This document shows, one piece after another, positions 1 to 9,988 of a DNA stretch of 64,000 nucleotides. Within the stretch, counting starts at the first letter, position 1; every line of letters begins with the position of its first letter. This DNA is from Capronia americana (Eukaryota; Ascomycota; Eurotiomycetes; Chaetothyriales; Herpotrichiellaceae): positions 744,001 to 808,000 of the forward strand of contig JADWQD010000008.1 of assembly GCA_016110215.1 (NCBI GenBank), written 5' to 3'. The notes beneath the pieces were generated by a model. It was given only the letters and a program-made list of their open reading frames with translations, was not told the DNA's origin and made no database searches. The position numbers and the translations under genes were made by a program.

Positions 1-881
1 CTCAGGCATTCAAGAATCAGAACGTCCTTCTGGTTGGAGCCGGGGTGTCGGCCGCGGATATTGCAAAGGAATCCGTGGGGATTGCCAGGCACATATATCA
101 GAGTGCTCGAGGCGGGCTATTTGACCTCCCGGCAAGCTTTCTTCCAGAGGGCGCCACCAGAGTAGGGGCCATCAAATCGTTCGAGTTGGAAGCAACACCG
201 GGTGCTACACGGGGCGACTCCTCCGACCCCATTGCTGGAAAGGTAGTTTTGGAAAACGGAGAGACGCTGTCCAACATCCACGCCGTTGTCCTTTGCACAG
301 GTTACATAACCTCGTATCCTTTCCTGTCGCACCTTCACCGCGACGACATCTCAGTGGACCAGGCAAATAAGACAGTGCTCGTGACGGCAGAGGGGAACAT
401 GAATCACAATCTGCACAAGGATATGTTCTACATCGAGGATCCGTCGCTCGTATTTATCGGAGCTCCGTACCACATCGCGACCTTTTCGCTTTTCGAATTC
501 CAGGGTCAGGCCGCCGCAAGGGTGTTGAGCGGAAAAGCTCAACTGCCAAGCTATGATGAGATGCGTCGAGAGTACGACGAGAGAGTGAGAGCCAAGGGAT
601 TAGGCAGGGAATTCCACAGCCTCAAGGCTCCAGGGGCCGAAGAAGCATATGTGAAGGACCTCGTTGACTGGGTCAACGCCGATGCTGAGCGACTTGGTGT
701 TAAGGACAAGATGGTAGGGCACACGGCCGAATGGCATCTTGCGAAGAAGGACAGAGAGGCGAGGATCAAGTTGATATTTGCAGCGAAGGAAGAAGAGAAG
801 ATAGACAGTGTCGAGGAAGCAGTTGGATTGGCAGGCGAAGGAGGTGAGGCTGCTGAGGGACTGGAATTGGGAAGCACATAG
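1..881 (+). CDS. Flavin-containing monooxygenase, 3' part (left-truncated)
   Basis: Open frame from the left edge (codons begin at base 3) to the stop at 879-881. The gene begins outside the window. It starts inside the second dinucleotide-binding fold: GAGVSAADIA is the NADPH-binding GxGxSA turn of flavin monooxygenases. About 80 residues on, VVLCTGYITSYPF matches the family's conserved TGY segment. The C-terminus is acidic and low in complexity. Family members use FAD, NADPH and O2 to oxygenate soft nucleophiles; the substrate here cannot be inferred. The FAD-binding N-terminus is not visible, so completeness is unknown. The stop lies only 179 bp before the next gene on the same strand. Confidence 0.85.
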   Translation, partial: QAFKNQNVLLVGAGVSAADIAKESVGIARHIYQSARGGLFDLPASFLPEGATRVGAIKSFELEATPGATRGDSSDPIAGKVVLENGETLSNIHAVVLCTGYITSYPFLSHLHRDDISVDQANKTVLVTAEGNMNHNLHKDMFYIEDPSLVFIGAPYHIATFSLFEFQGQAAARVLSGKAQLPSYDEMRREYDERVRAKGLGREFHSLKAPGAEEAYVKDLVDWVNADAERLGVKDKMVGHTAEWHLAKKDREARIKLIFAAKEEEKIDSVEEAVGLAGEGGEAAEGLELGST

Positions 882-1060
882 AGAGTTTGTGATCCGCCCT
901 AGCAGATTGCGTTTTAGACTTAGACTTCGCCGTACCAGAATTTTCCCAGCTCGACATTGACATTGACATTCGCATTGCGTATCTTCCATTCAACCTGTGT
1001 CCGACCCTTCGATCAGCACCTTTTAATATCTCAACCGTCCTGCGCAACCAAAGCCTAACA

Positions 1061-1472
1061 ATGCCTCCCAAACGTATCGCAGTACAACCCGCTCGCAGGA
1101 CCCAGCCCAAGGGCTACTTCGGCCAGATATATCACACCTTGACATCAGAGGAGAATGCCAGTGTGGTCATCAGTGTCGCTATGTTCGGGGTAGGTCAAGC
1201 TCCATGTTCCCATTTCTTCCGGATCTCATTCATCCTCGCATCTATCCGATGCTGGGTTCATGAGGCAACGCTCCGAAGATCAAACTTGTCTCGTCTACCA
1301 AATCTTCCCTGGAAGTAGCAATGTCAAATCGCGACATAACAAAGATTGGCATTGTCCAAACGAGCCCTCCATTCGAATATTCTCGCATCGAACCCTTGCT
1401 GACTCTCATCTGCAGGCTGCCATCGCATTCTTCAACTCAGAATGGAGCGAGATGCTTCTTCCTGGATTTTAG
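1061..1472 (+). CDS. TOM6: Mitochondrial import receptor subunit Tom6, fungal type
   Basis: Two exons, 1061-1189 and 1416-1472, with a 226-nt phase-0 intron (donor GTAGGT, acceptor CTGCAG, branch-like GCTGAC upstream). The product is 61 aa. It has a basic Pro/Lys/Arg-rich N-terminus (MPPKRIAVQPARR), a YFGQIYHTLTSEENASVV stretch and a short C-terminal membrane segment ending FFNSEWSEMLLPGF. This layout matches fungal Tom6, a small tail-anchored subunit that stabilises the TOM core complex in the outer mitochondrial membrane. The match is from memory of the family. The length fits and the splice restores the expected hydrophobic C-terminus; without splicing the frame continues into intron sequence that looks unrelated. 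Confidence 0.75.
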
Positions 1473-2307
1473 ACCCTCCGCAATCTCGACTCCCAACTCC
1501 TCTCCACCCCGCGTTGGTTCCTAATAGACCACTCCAAGTCGCCTACGGGAACGACTCGAAGACCGTTAGCCGGCCGTTATGTGTATCAACAGATCCTTGT
1601 ACAAAATCTCGACTTGGGACGAAGTAGATGGCGGTTATGCAGTCCCCTGATGCAATGGAATGGACTGCGGTGTGGCCGTTCGGCCTAGGAAGATTTCAGC
1701 TTCAGAACAATCATCGTGGAATCTGAAACCAAGATCACCAAGCCACAAACGGAGCGAATGGCCAGCTTTTCAAGAAGACTCGAACCCCTTGTAGGGTGAG
1801 AAGATTGGATTCTCGAACACGTCTACTGCTCCCTACAAGGGGCCGACCGGGAAGAAGCGCTATGACATTGCACTGAATCAAGAGTTGGCAATTCTGCCGC
1901 AATCTGGATCCCCATATCACGAAATCGCCGGGTCATTCACGACCGAGTTGATTGTGTCGTTGAAGTTTTCGTTCCTATTTTTGTGTCCTCTGTTGCGATC
2001 TGCTACATCATGCATATACCTATTAACTTATCCCCCCGCCCATTTTTGGGACACCTTTTGCCTCAATATGATGTAGTCTAAATTTCACCCCAGAGTGGCG
2101 CCATACCATGCGGCTCAAATCGTAGAAATCTGAGGAGTGCCACCCAAGCCGGCTGTTTGCACGGACACCCCTGACTTTGTTATTGTCTCTGTGTCGTACA
2201 ATGGCCGAATTAGTCCAAACTCCTTCCCCAGTCCTGGTCAGCAAATCAATCAGATGCTGTGAAACCTGTACAAACATCATGCTCGTCCAGCGTCAATGTC
2301 TAGCATG
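1473..2307. other. Intergenic, no gene seen
   Basis: No coding region is supported between the 3' ends of TOM6 and the MFS gene. The one notable structure is a perfect 12-bp inverted repeat, CCCCTTGTAGGG at 1785-1796 and its complement at 1831-1842, separated by 34 nt. Confidence 0.6.
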
Positions 2308-4056
2308 TCACGCGGACGTGCCGTAGCCATTCGAAGACCCGTTTGCACCGGGCATCAGCGTCTCACTCGCGTCCTCCGCCTCATCCTCCAACATGTCCCT
2401 GTGTATCGTCCGGGCCTTCCACGCCGTAAACCCCACAAGCGCAGACCCAACCACGACCGCCAGACACAGCAGAATCACGTTCACTGGTACAGGGTTGTTA
2501 TGGAAGACCTTGTGCGTGGCTGCATCCAGGGGGGACTGCAAGAAATTAAACAGCCCCGCCAGACAGATGATCAGCCCGTAAACCTTCCCGAATGTCTGGA
2601 ATCCAAACACTTTGGCCGAGTAGTCGCTCACCGTGGTGTAATAGAACGGGCGATACACGACAAACAAGCAGACGTTAGCAATAGCACCCCACATGTATGG
2701 CAAACAGCCCAAAATCCCGATGATCGTGGCCGTCACAACCAAAAATCCCAGTGCAAATGGCGTTGATGTGTTGTCCAACAGCAAGCCAATGAAGGGGATG
2801 CTCAGTACACCGCCCAGCGGCAATGCCACATCGAAGAAATCATTCACGATTTTGGCGTTGTGTTCGGAGCCCAGGAGGTACCGCTCTTGAGGACGGATCG
2901 TGGCGACGAAGTAGTTGATTCTTGTCATTTGTACGACCGTGAAGAGCGTGATGAGTGCGAACCAAGGGGACTTGATTTGCTGCCATGCGGAATATCCGTG
3001 CATAGCGCCCCATACACCGGACTTGGTGTTTTTCTTCTCCTCCCTCTTCTGCCGTTTCTTGTTGGTCGATTTATCCAACAGGGTGGTGATCTCTTGAATG
3101 GTAGACCGTCGGCGTTCACGGTAGGCGGACTGTTCCTCGGCGCTGATTTCAGGAGGTGTGGGCGCGTTGATCTCTTCTTCGGCGTCTTCGACAACTTCGG
3201 ATACGGTCTTGTAAGATTCGCGCGGCATGATGAAGACTTGGACAATGAAGATGAAGATCGGCACGACGAGGTAGATAAGGAAGAGGCGGTGGGTGTTCAG
3301 CCTGCCGCCAGTGGCTTCGTAGAGGAGGCGGAAGAAGAGGAAGAGGGCCGAGGACGAATCGAATGCTCCTGTGAGAAGGGCGAGGATGAGGCCGGAGTTT
3401 TGTGGGAAGGTGTTTGAGAGTTGAAAGGAGGAGATGAACACGAAAGGACCACCAAGCGCAAGGAAGAAGTAGCCCGGTGTGTACATGTCACCGTCAACCT
3501 GCGAGGCAAACGAGAAGAGCAGAGCGCCGGTGAGGAGGAGCATGCTGCCTATGATGCCGCATACTCGAGGGCCGTACTTGTCGAGGATGGTGCCGATGGG
3601 CAGAGCGGCAACATTGGTGGAGACGGCTGCCACGGTGAACATCAAGTTCAGACGGATTTCTTGTTGGTAGCACGGTGATATTCCCTTTTCCACCTCTTCT
3701 GCGGTGCATAGGCCTTTGAAGACGCCTTCGTCGATCAGGACGGGTTTGATAGCTGCGTAGCCGAACACTATTCCAGCCGCGAAGAGACAGTAGATGATCG
3801 CAACGGCCACCTGGACTATTCCAACGATAAGCGGGTCTTCTTGTGTTACACGACAGCGGGACGACCACTTACCCAGCCGCATTTGCTTCGAGACCTCATC
3901 GTACAGCATCACAGTCGGAACCAGACTAGGTCTGCGGTCCTTGGGCGGCATTGCGTCGCTGAAGGGATTGAAGCTCATTCTTCGATGCGACGAGACGTTT
4001 GAGCCCCTTCTCTCGCGCTCGAAGCCATCGACAGACGCCACCCGGGTGAGAGACAT
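2308..4056 (-). CDS. Major facilitator transporter, FMP42-like
   Basis: Two exons on the minus strand, 4056-3873 and 3815-2308. Inferred product 563 aa. The frame is open through the proposed 57-nt intron (3816-3872), but that stretch begins with a consensus GTAAGT donor, ends in TAG, is exactly 19 codons and inserts a hydrophilic segment just before the first membrane helix. Splicing joins MRL to VQVAVAIIYC, which resembles the family better. The N-terminus (about 90 aa) is cytosolic and Ser/Arg-rich. About 12 hydrophobic segments follow, with a charged central loop of about 90 residues (SAYRERRRSTIQEI). Architecture resembles yeast Fmp42 and related MFS proteins of unknown substrate. The first in-frame Met is at 4056. 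Confidence 0.8.
   Translation of the reverse strand: MSLTRVASVDGFERERRGSNVSSHRRMSFNPFSDAMPPKDRRPSLVPTVMLYDEVSKQMRLGKWSSRCRVTQEDPLIVGIVQVAVAIIYCLFAAGIVFGYAAIKPVLIDEGVFKGLCTAEEVEKGISPCYQQEIRLNLMFTVAAVSTNVAALPIGTILDKYGPRVCGIIGSMLLLTGALLFSFASQVDGDMYTPGYFFLALGGPFVFISSFQLSNTFPQNSGLILALLTGAFDSSSALFLFFRLLYEATGGRLNTHRLFLIYLVVPIFIFIVQVFIMPRESYKTVSEVVEDAEEEINAPTPPEISAEEQSAYRERRRSTIQEITTLLDKSTNKKRQKREEKKNTKSGVWGAMHGYSAWQQIKSPWFALITLFTVVQMTRINYFVATIRPQERYLLGSEHNAKIVNDFFDVALPLGGVLSIPFIGLLLDNTSTPFALGFLVVTATIIGILGCLPYMWGAIANVCLFVVYRPFYYTTVSDYSAKVFGFQTFGKVYGLIICLAGLFNFLQSPLDAATHKVFHNNPVPVNVILLCLAVVVGSALVGFTAWKARTIHRDMLEDEAEDASETLMPGANGSSNGYGTSA
3816..3872 (-). other. Proposed 57-nt in-frame intron in the MFS gene
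   Basis: On the minus strand it begins GTAAGT and ends GGAATAG. Its length is a multiple of three and it has no stop, so a simple ORF caller reads through it. Retention would add 19 residues before the first transmembrane helix. Confidence 0.6.
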
Positions 4057-5452
4057 TTTGCTTCGCTTGTCTACCGGCGCCGAGCAGAACTTTGGCTGGA
4101 CCGGATTTGAAGCGGGGATGCTGTGCAGCAAAATGCGGAGTGCTGCTGGTGACGGGATGTGTTGTGGGGAACTCTCTGGCAGGTGACTCGTGACAGCGGA
4201 ACACGGACAAAGTCACAATGAGATCAGGGTGACGAGTTGAGACAGACTGGCACGTCGTATATAGAGGACAACAGAGGAGAGAGAGCTCACCAGGACACAC
4301 GACCGTTTGAAGAGCTTTCCCCCAGCTTGGTGATAAGGCAGAGAGAAAAAATACGTTGTGCTCTTCAAGCCACCGAGCTTTGATAACGATAAGCTGGAAA
4401 ACTGCAGGTGAAATTAGGCGGGCATGCCGCCTATTGGTAGGAGGCAAGCGAGGGCCTGGAGAGCTAACCATTGGTGGTTTCGGTGGCTGGCACATGCCGA
4501 TCAATTTCCTGCGAGTTCGAGCTCGGAAGACGGCCAGAGCCAAGAACAGGTGGCAGCCTCCGAAGCCCAAGACACAGTCCAGCCAGCCGTGAGCCGTCCT
4601 TGGTTTTGACGCGCTCGAACAGGATGCTGATGGAACATAATAAGAGGTTGCAGGCGGTTGTTTGACAACATAAGACCATGATCAACTGTAGTGGCAGAGG
4701 AATGCCAGCTCCGTTTTGGAACACTGTCGCCGCGCGCCTCGCGACGATCTCCACACCGTTACACCCGGACGGAAAATTTTATCGTACTGCCAAGCTGGGC
4801 TGGAAGAGCATCGCAGTGAAACATCGATCTGAGCAGGTGCTGCACAGCCTTGTTCGATCAGACGCGCTTTCAGCGAATCTCGACGCTGAGACTGGAATGG
4901 CCATCAGGCTGGCGGCTGCAGACAATGTTGGTTGCAAGATAGCCGCCGAGGTGTGGATGGAAGGATGACCAGAAATAGCTCTTGGCACCCTGGTCGAAAC
5001 ACTATCCTCTTTGTTGGGAGCACACAACGGCCATCCAGTGTGAGATACATCTTGCCTTTCCGAGACCGAGCAGATACAGTCTCTGTCTTCGTGTGCTTGG
5101 TAACAGCCATGGCCACATGGCTTTTGCAGCCCGCAGTGCTTTCCCAGAAGAAGAGACTCAGTGACAGTGAGACAGCCGCAGATACTTAAGCAACGTTGCA
5201 AGTCCTGTTGCCGTCCAGTTTATCCTCTCTCCCGCAGGCTGCAACGAATTTCATTAAGTCAAAGCATTCTGTTTTATGCAAGAGCATTCATCGAACATTC
5301 CTTCCTGCTATTGTCATCGTATACTTTCCTCGTTGTCAGCCTGTAGATCAGTCGGCGCGACGCCATAAACAACATTCCTTTCCCACCTCACGCAGCGGCG
5401 GCGGTACTTACATCGACTGTATATTTGCCACTCTCTTTGAACAAATCTCAAC
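4057..5452. other. Divergent intergenic region, no gene seen
   Basis: About 1.4 kb between the divergent MFS gene and the MARVEL-like gene. Short ORFs occur on both strands but none has recognisable domains or convincing splice structure. It presumably contains both promoters. Confidence 0.5.
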
Positions 5453-6133
5453 ATGGGTCCCGATCACGGCGTTCTGGGGGCGACCTTCAAAGCCACTCGA
5501 GCTCTTCAAGTGGCTTCGATGATCGCTGTTATTGGAATCACGGCCAACTTCATTTCTGAAATGGTCAGCGCCGGTGCCACTCCACCGTCACTCCTTGTTG
5601 CAATCCTCAGCATAGTAAGCGCCACCAGAAAGCGTCGTGTTATCAGTACTGACGGTTCTTCAGGTCTGCATTGCCGTGCTCTATTGCGCCATCACCGTCA
5701 TTCTCTATTTTGATGGCATCCTTCCTTTTCTGATCAGCACCGGTATCGACGCTCTTTTCTTGATCGCTCTTATTGTTGTCTCGGTCGTGGTGGGAAAGCC
5801 GCTCTCCTACCTCAACTGTACGTTCCTTGACGAGGTCTCCAATGCCACTTCAAGCGCGTACGATTTCACTTCGGCACTTGGCAATAGCCTGAACAAAAGC
5901 GGCGTCGTCAATTATTCCCACTGGATCGGAACGTCAAAGGCCACGTGTCTGGAAATGAAATCAATCTGGGGTCTAAGCATTGCTCTCTGGTGAGTTTGGG
6001 TGGAACGCGTCTCGTTGTCCTTTCATGGCTGACTTTGTATGTGTGCAGCATTCTGTTCACATTCTCGGCCGTGAGCACTGTCTGTCTCTGGAAGAGAACC
6101 AAGCAAGCTCCTGCCGACAAGTCCGAGGCTTGA
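5453..6133 (+). CDS. Four-transmembrane MARVEL-like membrane protein
   Basis: Three exons, 5453-5614, 5664-5989 and 6049-6133, with introns of 49 nt (GTAAGC...TCAG) and 59 nt (GTGAGT...GCAG). The joined frame gives 190 aa. Four hydrophobic stretches are visible: about residues 15-35, 45-70 (IVCIAVLYCAITVILYF), 75-97 (LFLIALIVVSVVVG) and 152-175 after the last splice (CILFTFSAVSTVCLW). A longer hydrophilic loop with NCT, NATS and NYS sites lies between TM3 and TM4. The C-terminus is short and charged. This resembles fungal MARVEL (membrane-associating) proteins, which act in membrane microdomains. Function here is inferred from topology only. Phases agree at both junctions. Confidence 0.75.
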
Positions 6134-8767
6134 GACTGCCAGGGAGCATTCAGCCTATGTCAACGAACCAACTATAGCCGAGTTAGGCAGCTTAAATGCG
6201 AGAGGATCTCCCTAGGTGGAGTTTGGAGGGGTTGTGTTTCTTTCCGACAGTGTTCGCCAGAACGGGTTCGGCAAGGTTATCTGGCTGGCCCTGGCCGGCT
6301 TTGGTTTGCGTAAAAATCTTCCAGGATTCGGATTTAAACTTGGTGATCTCATCAATGAGCTTGGAAGGCCCGCTGGGAAGATGGCTGGCAGGTGATGCAA
6401 CTTGTGGGTAATTGAGCTGTCAGCTCAGTAAGTGAGAAATGTGTCAGATAGCGATAGGTCGTCTCCTGGAGGCTAGGGATCAACTTTCAGCTTCTTGCAG
6501 ATTGCAAAAGCATGAGAAAAGATGTTAGGTCCACAGGATTTGGCACTTGTTGCTGCCATGCAGGTGCTAGGTGATTACAGGTCGGATCGCCATCAACCTG
6601 CCCTGAGGAAACGGAGTCTGTACAAGTATGATCAAAATGGTCTGCGATCGGTCCACCGGGCTTAGTATCCAGGAGAGCGCGAAAGGCAAGTCCGCACAAT
6701 GTTGTGGAATCTAACCGAGATTCTGAGTCGTAGCGTGCGAGTAGTTCCTAAGTTGCCCGTAGCTCTCCTCAAGAGTGCCTTGACCTCATATTTTCAGACC
6801 ACCGTCGCTTCCGTGGGGGCACTCATGGGCAGTATAAGATGAGCTGATCGTCCTTGGGCCTTTCTCGAGAAGTCGAAAGGCGTTCGTGTTGAGCTCGTGT
6901 TAGTCGCGTCGTCGAGGGCCTGGGAGCGGCCAGTAAGCATTCGGTTTGCTCATGGCGCGCCGGCACACTCGTAGCTAGGCTACACAGATGAGCAGCTTGG
7001 GGTATTGACCAAAACAAGTGATCAGTTCTACAGTAGCTTTGCCGACGTTACACGGCAGAAATCCGAGGGAGCCGAGTGCCTCAGGATCTGCAGAAGAAGG
7101 GGAAATCCTAACCTAACCTGCAGACGATAAATTGATGATCAGAGCGCAGGGCTCCTGAGACGAACCGATCTTCAGTTGCCTCGCAACGGACACATAGCTG
7201 AATCTGGCTTCTGTTCCATCAAACCATCCCGTCGCGCACCAGCTCGCGCGAAGACGATGGCGCCAGCCGCGTGTGACAGGGAGGAGTGAGAAAACGGTTG
7301 GCGGGTGGATGACTCCTATCCGGGACCCGTTAGGCTGGTACCAGAATGCCGGGCCGGTGGGCTCTGAAGCGAATAATGAGCGCGCCCGATGGGCTCCCAC
7401 TCTCGGTACCAATAGGCTATTCTGCGGTGTCGGGCGTCCTTCTCGATTGCTTCCTAGAAAGCACCAAAGCTGCCTAGCAGAGGCGGCCGAGGGGAGACAA
7501 CGCACGCCTTAGGCTTAGCCGCGGAGTCCGTGGATGCCGAACACGGGACCGGTGTTCTGGGTTCGCTGATCAGGGAACCCACGAGCCAGGTTGTTGGGAA
7601 CGCTTGACGACCTTCTGGAAAACACGATATCCGCTCGAGTTCTGACCCCCTCGCACCGCATAAGGTGCTGCAGAACTGCAAGTACGAGTAGAGGCGCACT
7701 TCAACGAGAGAGGGCCGTCCATCGCCGACACATCCCTCTTACGTCGGAAACGCCCACTGACAATAAGGGCAGGACTGCGCCTTCGCAGCATTGACGCCGA
7801 CAGACTGGACGCCCTCGTGATTCGACGGACCGAGACAATGGCCAGTTCAAAGTCTCGGAAAGTTTGACACTTGCATATTGACGTGTTTCGTAACCGTGAC
7901 ATGCCCGTCACTGCTGCCTCACTCTGACGACACCGCAACTCACCGTGGCCGTGGCTTGCGGAAGTTCCCTAACTTAGTTGTGCCCTCGACGAGGTGTGAA
8001 CACCAACCAACGCTGCGATGCTCCTTGACCAAATCCCCTCCCCTCTTTCTCCCACTCCCTGTCTCCAGGCCGTGGAACTCCCGGTATTTTCTGCTCAAGT
8101 CAGTCCACCGACTTAACGATGGTCGCTTAACCGCTTCTGAGCCTCTTGCACTCATCCACCACATTCAGCGCTTCTCCTCTGGGGGCCTTCGCCCGCTTTC
8201 CTCATCCCTGCTTCATCCTGCCTTATTAAAGTCCAGGTTAAGACCTGTCTCGTACCTGTTATCAACTACTGTTACCCGCCTTCGTAGGCTGCCGTAATCC
8301 AGCCCTCGTGCCCGGTTCGCGGTCGCACATTGTCGGCGATCATGCCAAGTGGGCTGGTCCGAGATTGAGAAGATCCATTCAACCCTATGCTTTCCAGCTA
8401 GTCGGTATGACAACCCAACCGCAAAGGTCTAATCCACAACTTTACGACCCTCTTCGTCTGCCTACTATGATTCTATCTTACTTAGCAGTGATCCGTCTCA
8501 TCCCCACTTTCGTACCGAAATGCCTCGTTTCAGGATTACTTTAAGAGCGCCAGTTGGCTAGTCTGGCTGTTTTCGCAGTTGCTCGCCCACTATGCTTCGC
8601 TGCCTCCCTTTTCCCACTGCTATACCCAGTTGATATACCTTTCTTTGTTCATCACGGCCCCGAAGAATCATTTTCATTTATCCTTCTGACGACTGCTCAC
8701 CTTGCATATTTTTCTCCCTTTGAACACTCATTGTATTCATTCTTCCCTAGAATTATGCGATCTGGTG
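6134..8767. other. Intergenic, 2.6 kb, no gene seen
   Basis: Many short ORFs occur on both strands, none longer than about 140 codons and none with a recognisable motif. From about 8000 onward the plus strand is pyrimidine-rich, as expected for a promoter or 5' UTR of the methyltransferase gene. Confidence 0.5.
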
Positions 8768-9988
8768 ATGACTGGCAGTGAAAGGAAGATGGAGGACCTT
8801 AATCTGCCAGGTGGCATTCCGGTTGACTCGGATTATGGTGGATTCGAGGTGCTTGAAGAAGAAGATGTTGCAGACTCTGCGTATTCCCAGGCCTCGTCGA
8901 TCCACAACTTTCGCGTCGAACATGGTCGTCGTTATCACGAGTACAGGGATGGCCATCCGTTCCCATACGACGAAGTCTCCAACGAGAACGAGGCCACACT
9001 TCACGAGTTAGTTTTGCTTCTTCTCGGTGACAGGTATTTCCTGTCACCTATCGATGAGTCTAGGCTACGCTGTATCGCAGACGTGGGGACGGGGGCGGGC
9101 TTCTGGGCCGAAGGGATAGCCCAAAAATATCCCGATGCTGAGGTGGTAGGATTCGACACCATTTACCATGACCTCTCAGTCGAGCCGAACTGCTCGTTCA
9201 TCGTCCAGGATGTTACAGAGGAATGGGTCCTCGACAATCCTGGGATGCTGTTCGACCTTATCCACATCCGAAATCTCTTTGTCGGCGTGAAAGACTGGAC
9301 ACCTGTGTACCAGCAATGCTTCGAGTGAGTCGAGTGAAGCCAACAACCGCGGTCTATCACCAATACCTTTACTTTCCCCTCCCAAGCACGACATATTCTA
9401 ACTGTGACCAGGAAAATGAGATCTGGCGGCTGGATCGAACAATATGAGGTCGAGATCGACGCAACAACTGACGAAGAGAACGAGCCACCAGACACCGAGA
9501 TTAGGAAGCTAAGCGACATCGCCGAAGACATGGCAAGGGCCAGTGGCAGGGATTTCAAGATTTCCTACAAGATGAAACATCTGATCGAGGAAGCTGGCTT
9601 CGTGGATGTGCAGGAGCAGAAAGTTAAAATGCCATTGGGGCCGTGGGCCAGCGACCCGAAGCTCAAAGACATCGGGAGGTTCTTCGAACGGTTCTACAAG
9701 ACCGGCTTGCAAGGCTGGCTCATGCACATATGCACCCGATTCCTGGGAGTAAGTGGTCGACGTCGATTCTTATCCCTCCGCAGCCCGACACTGACAGTTG
9801 ATATAGAAGACGCCGGAGGAAGTTAATGCCTGGTGCACCAAAGCCTTCCAGGAGATCAATTCCCGAAAACACCATTACTACTTCCCACTGTAAGCTATCT
9901 AGCCCTACTCGTCCTTCAAGCCTCTCCGGGTGAACTGTACAGTGCTCACCAGTCTTGCAGTGTCATTGTCATCGGAAGGAAACCTTGA
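8768..9988 (+). CDS. SAM-dependent class I methyltransferase (LaeA/TAM-like)
   Basis: Four exons: 8768-9324, 9412-9748, 9807-9889 and 9961-9988. Introns are 87, 58 and 71 nt with GTGAGT, GTAAGT and GTAAGC donors and CAG or TAG acceptors. The joined CDS is exactly 335 codons (334 aa). Motif I is IADVGTGAGFWAEGIA and motif II is VVGFDT, the Rossmann SAM-binding core. The segment after the first splice (EKMRSGGWIEQYE) matches the conserved GGWIEQ strand of fungal LaeA-like methyltransferases. The last exon supplies only VIVIGRKP, the final beta strand. Such enzymes often belong to secondary metabolism or regulate it, but no biosynthetic genes adjoin. An in-frame Met at 8789 is an alternative start. 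Confidence 0.85.

Noticed and set aside
1740..1845. Possible tRNA because of a TTCGAG-type loop near 1781 on the minus strand
   Set aside because: The 12-bp stem and spacing do not form a cloverleaf; no acceptor or anticodon arms could be assembled.
4678..4968. 96-codon plus-strand ORF in the MFS-MARVEL intergenic region
   Set aside because: No domain, no signal peptide and no neighbouring exons that extend it.
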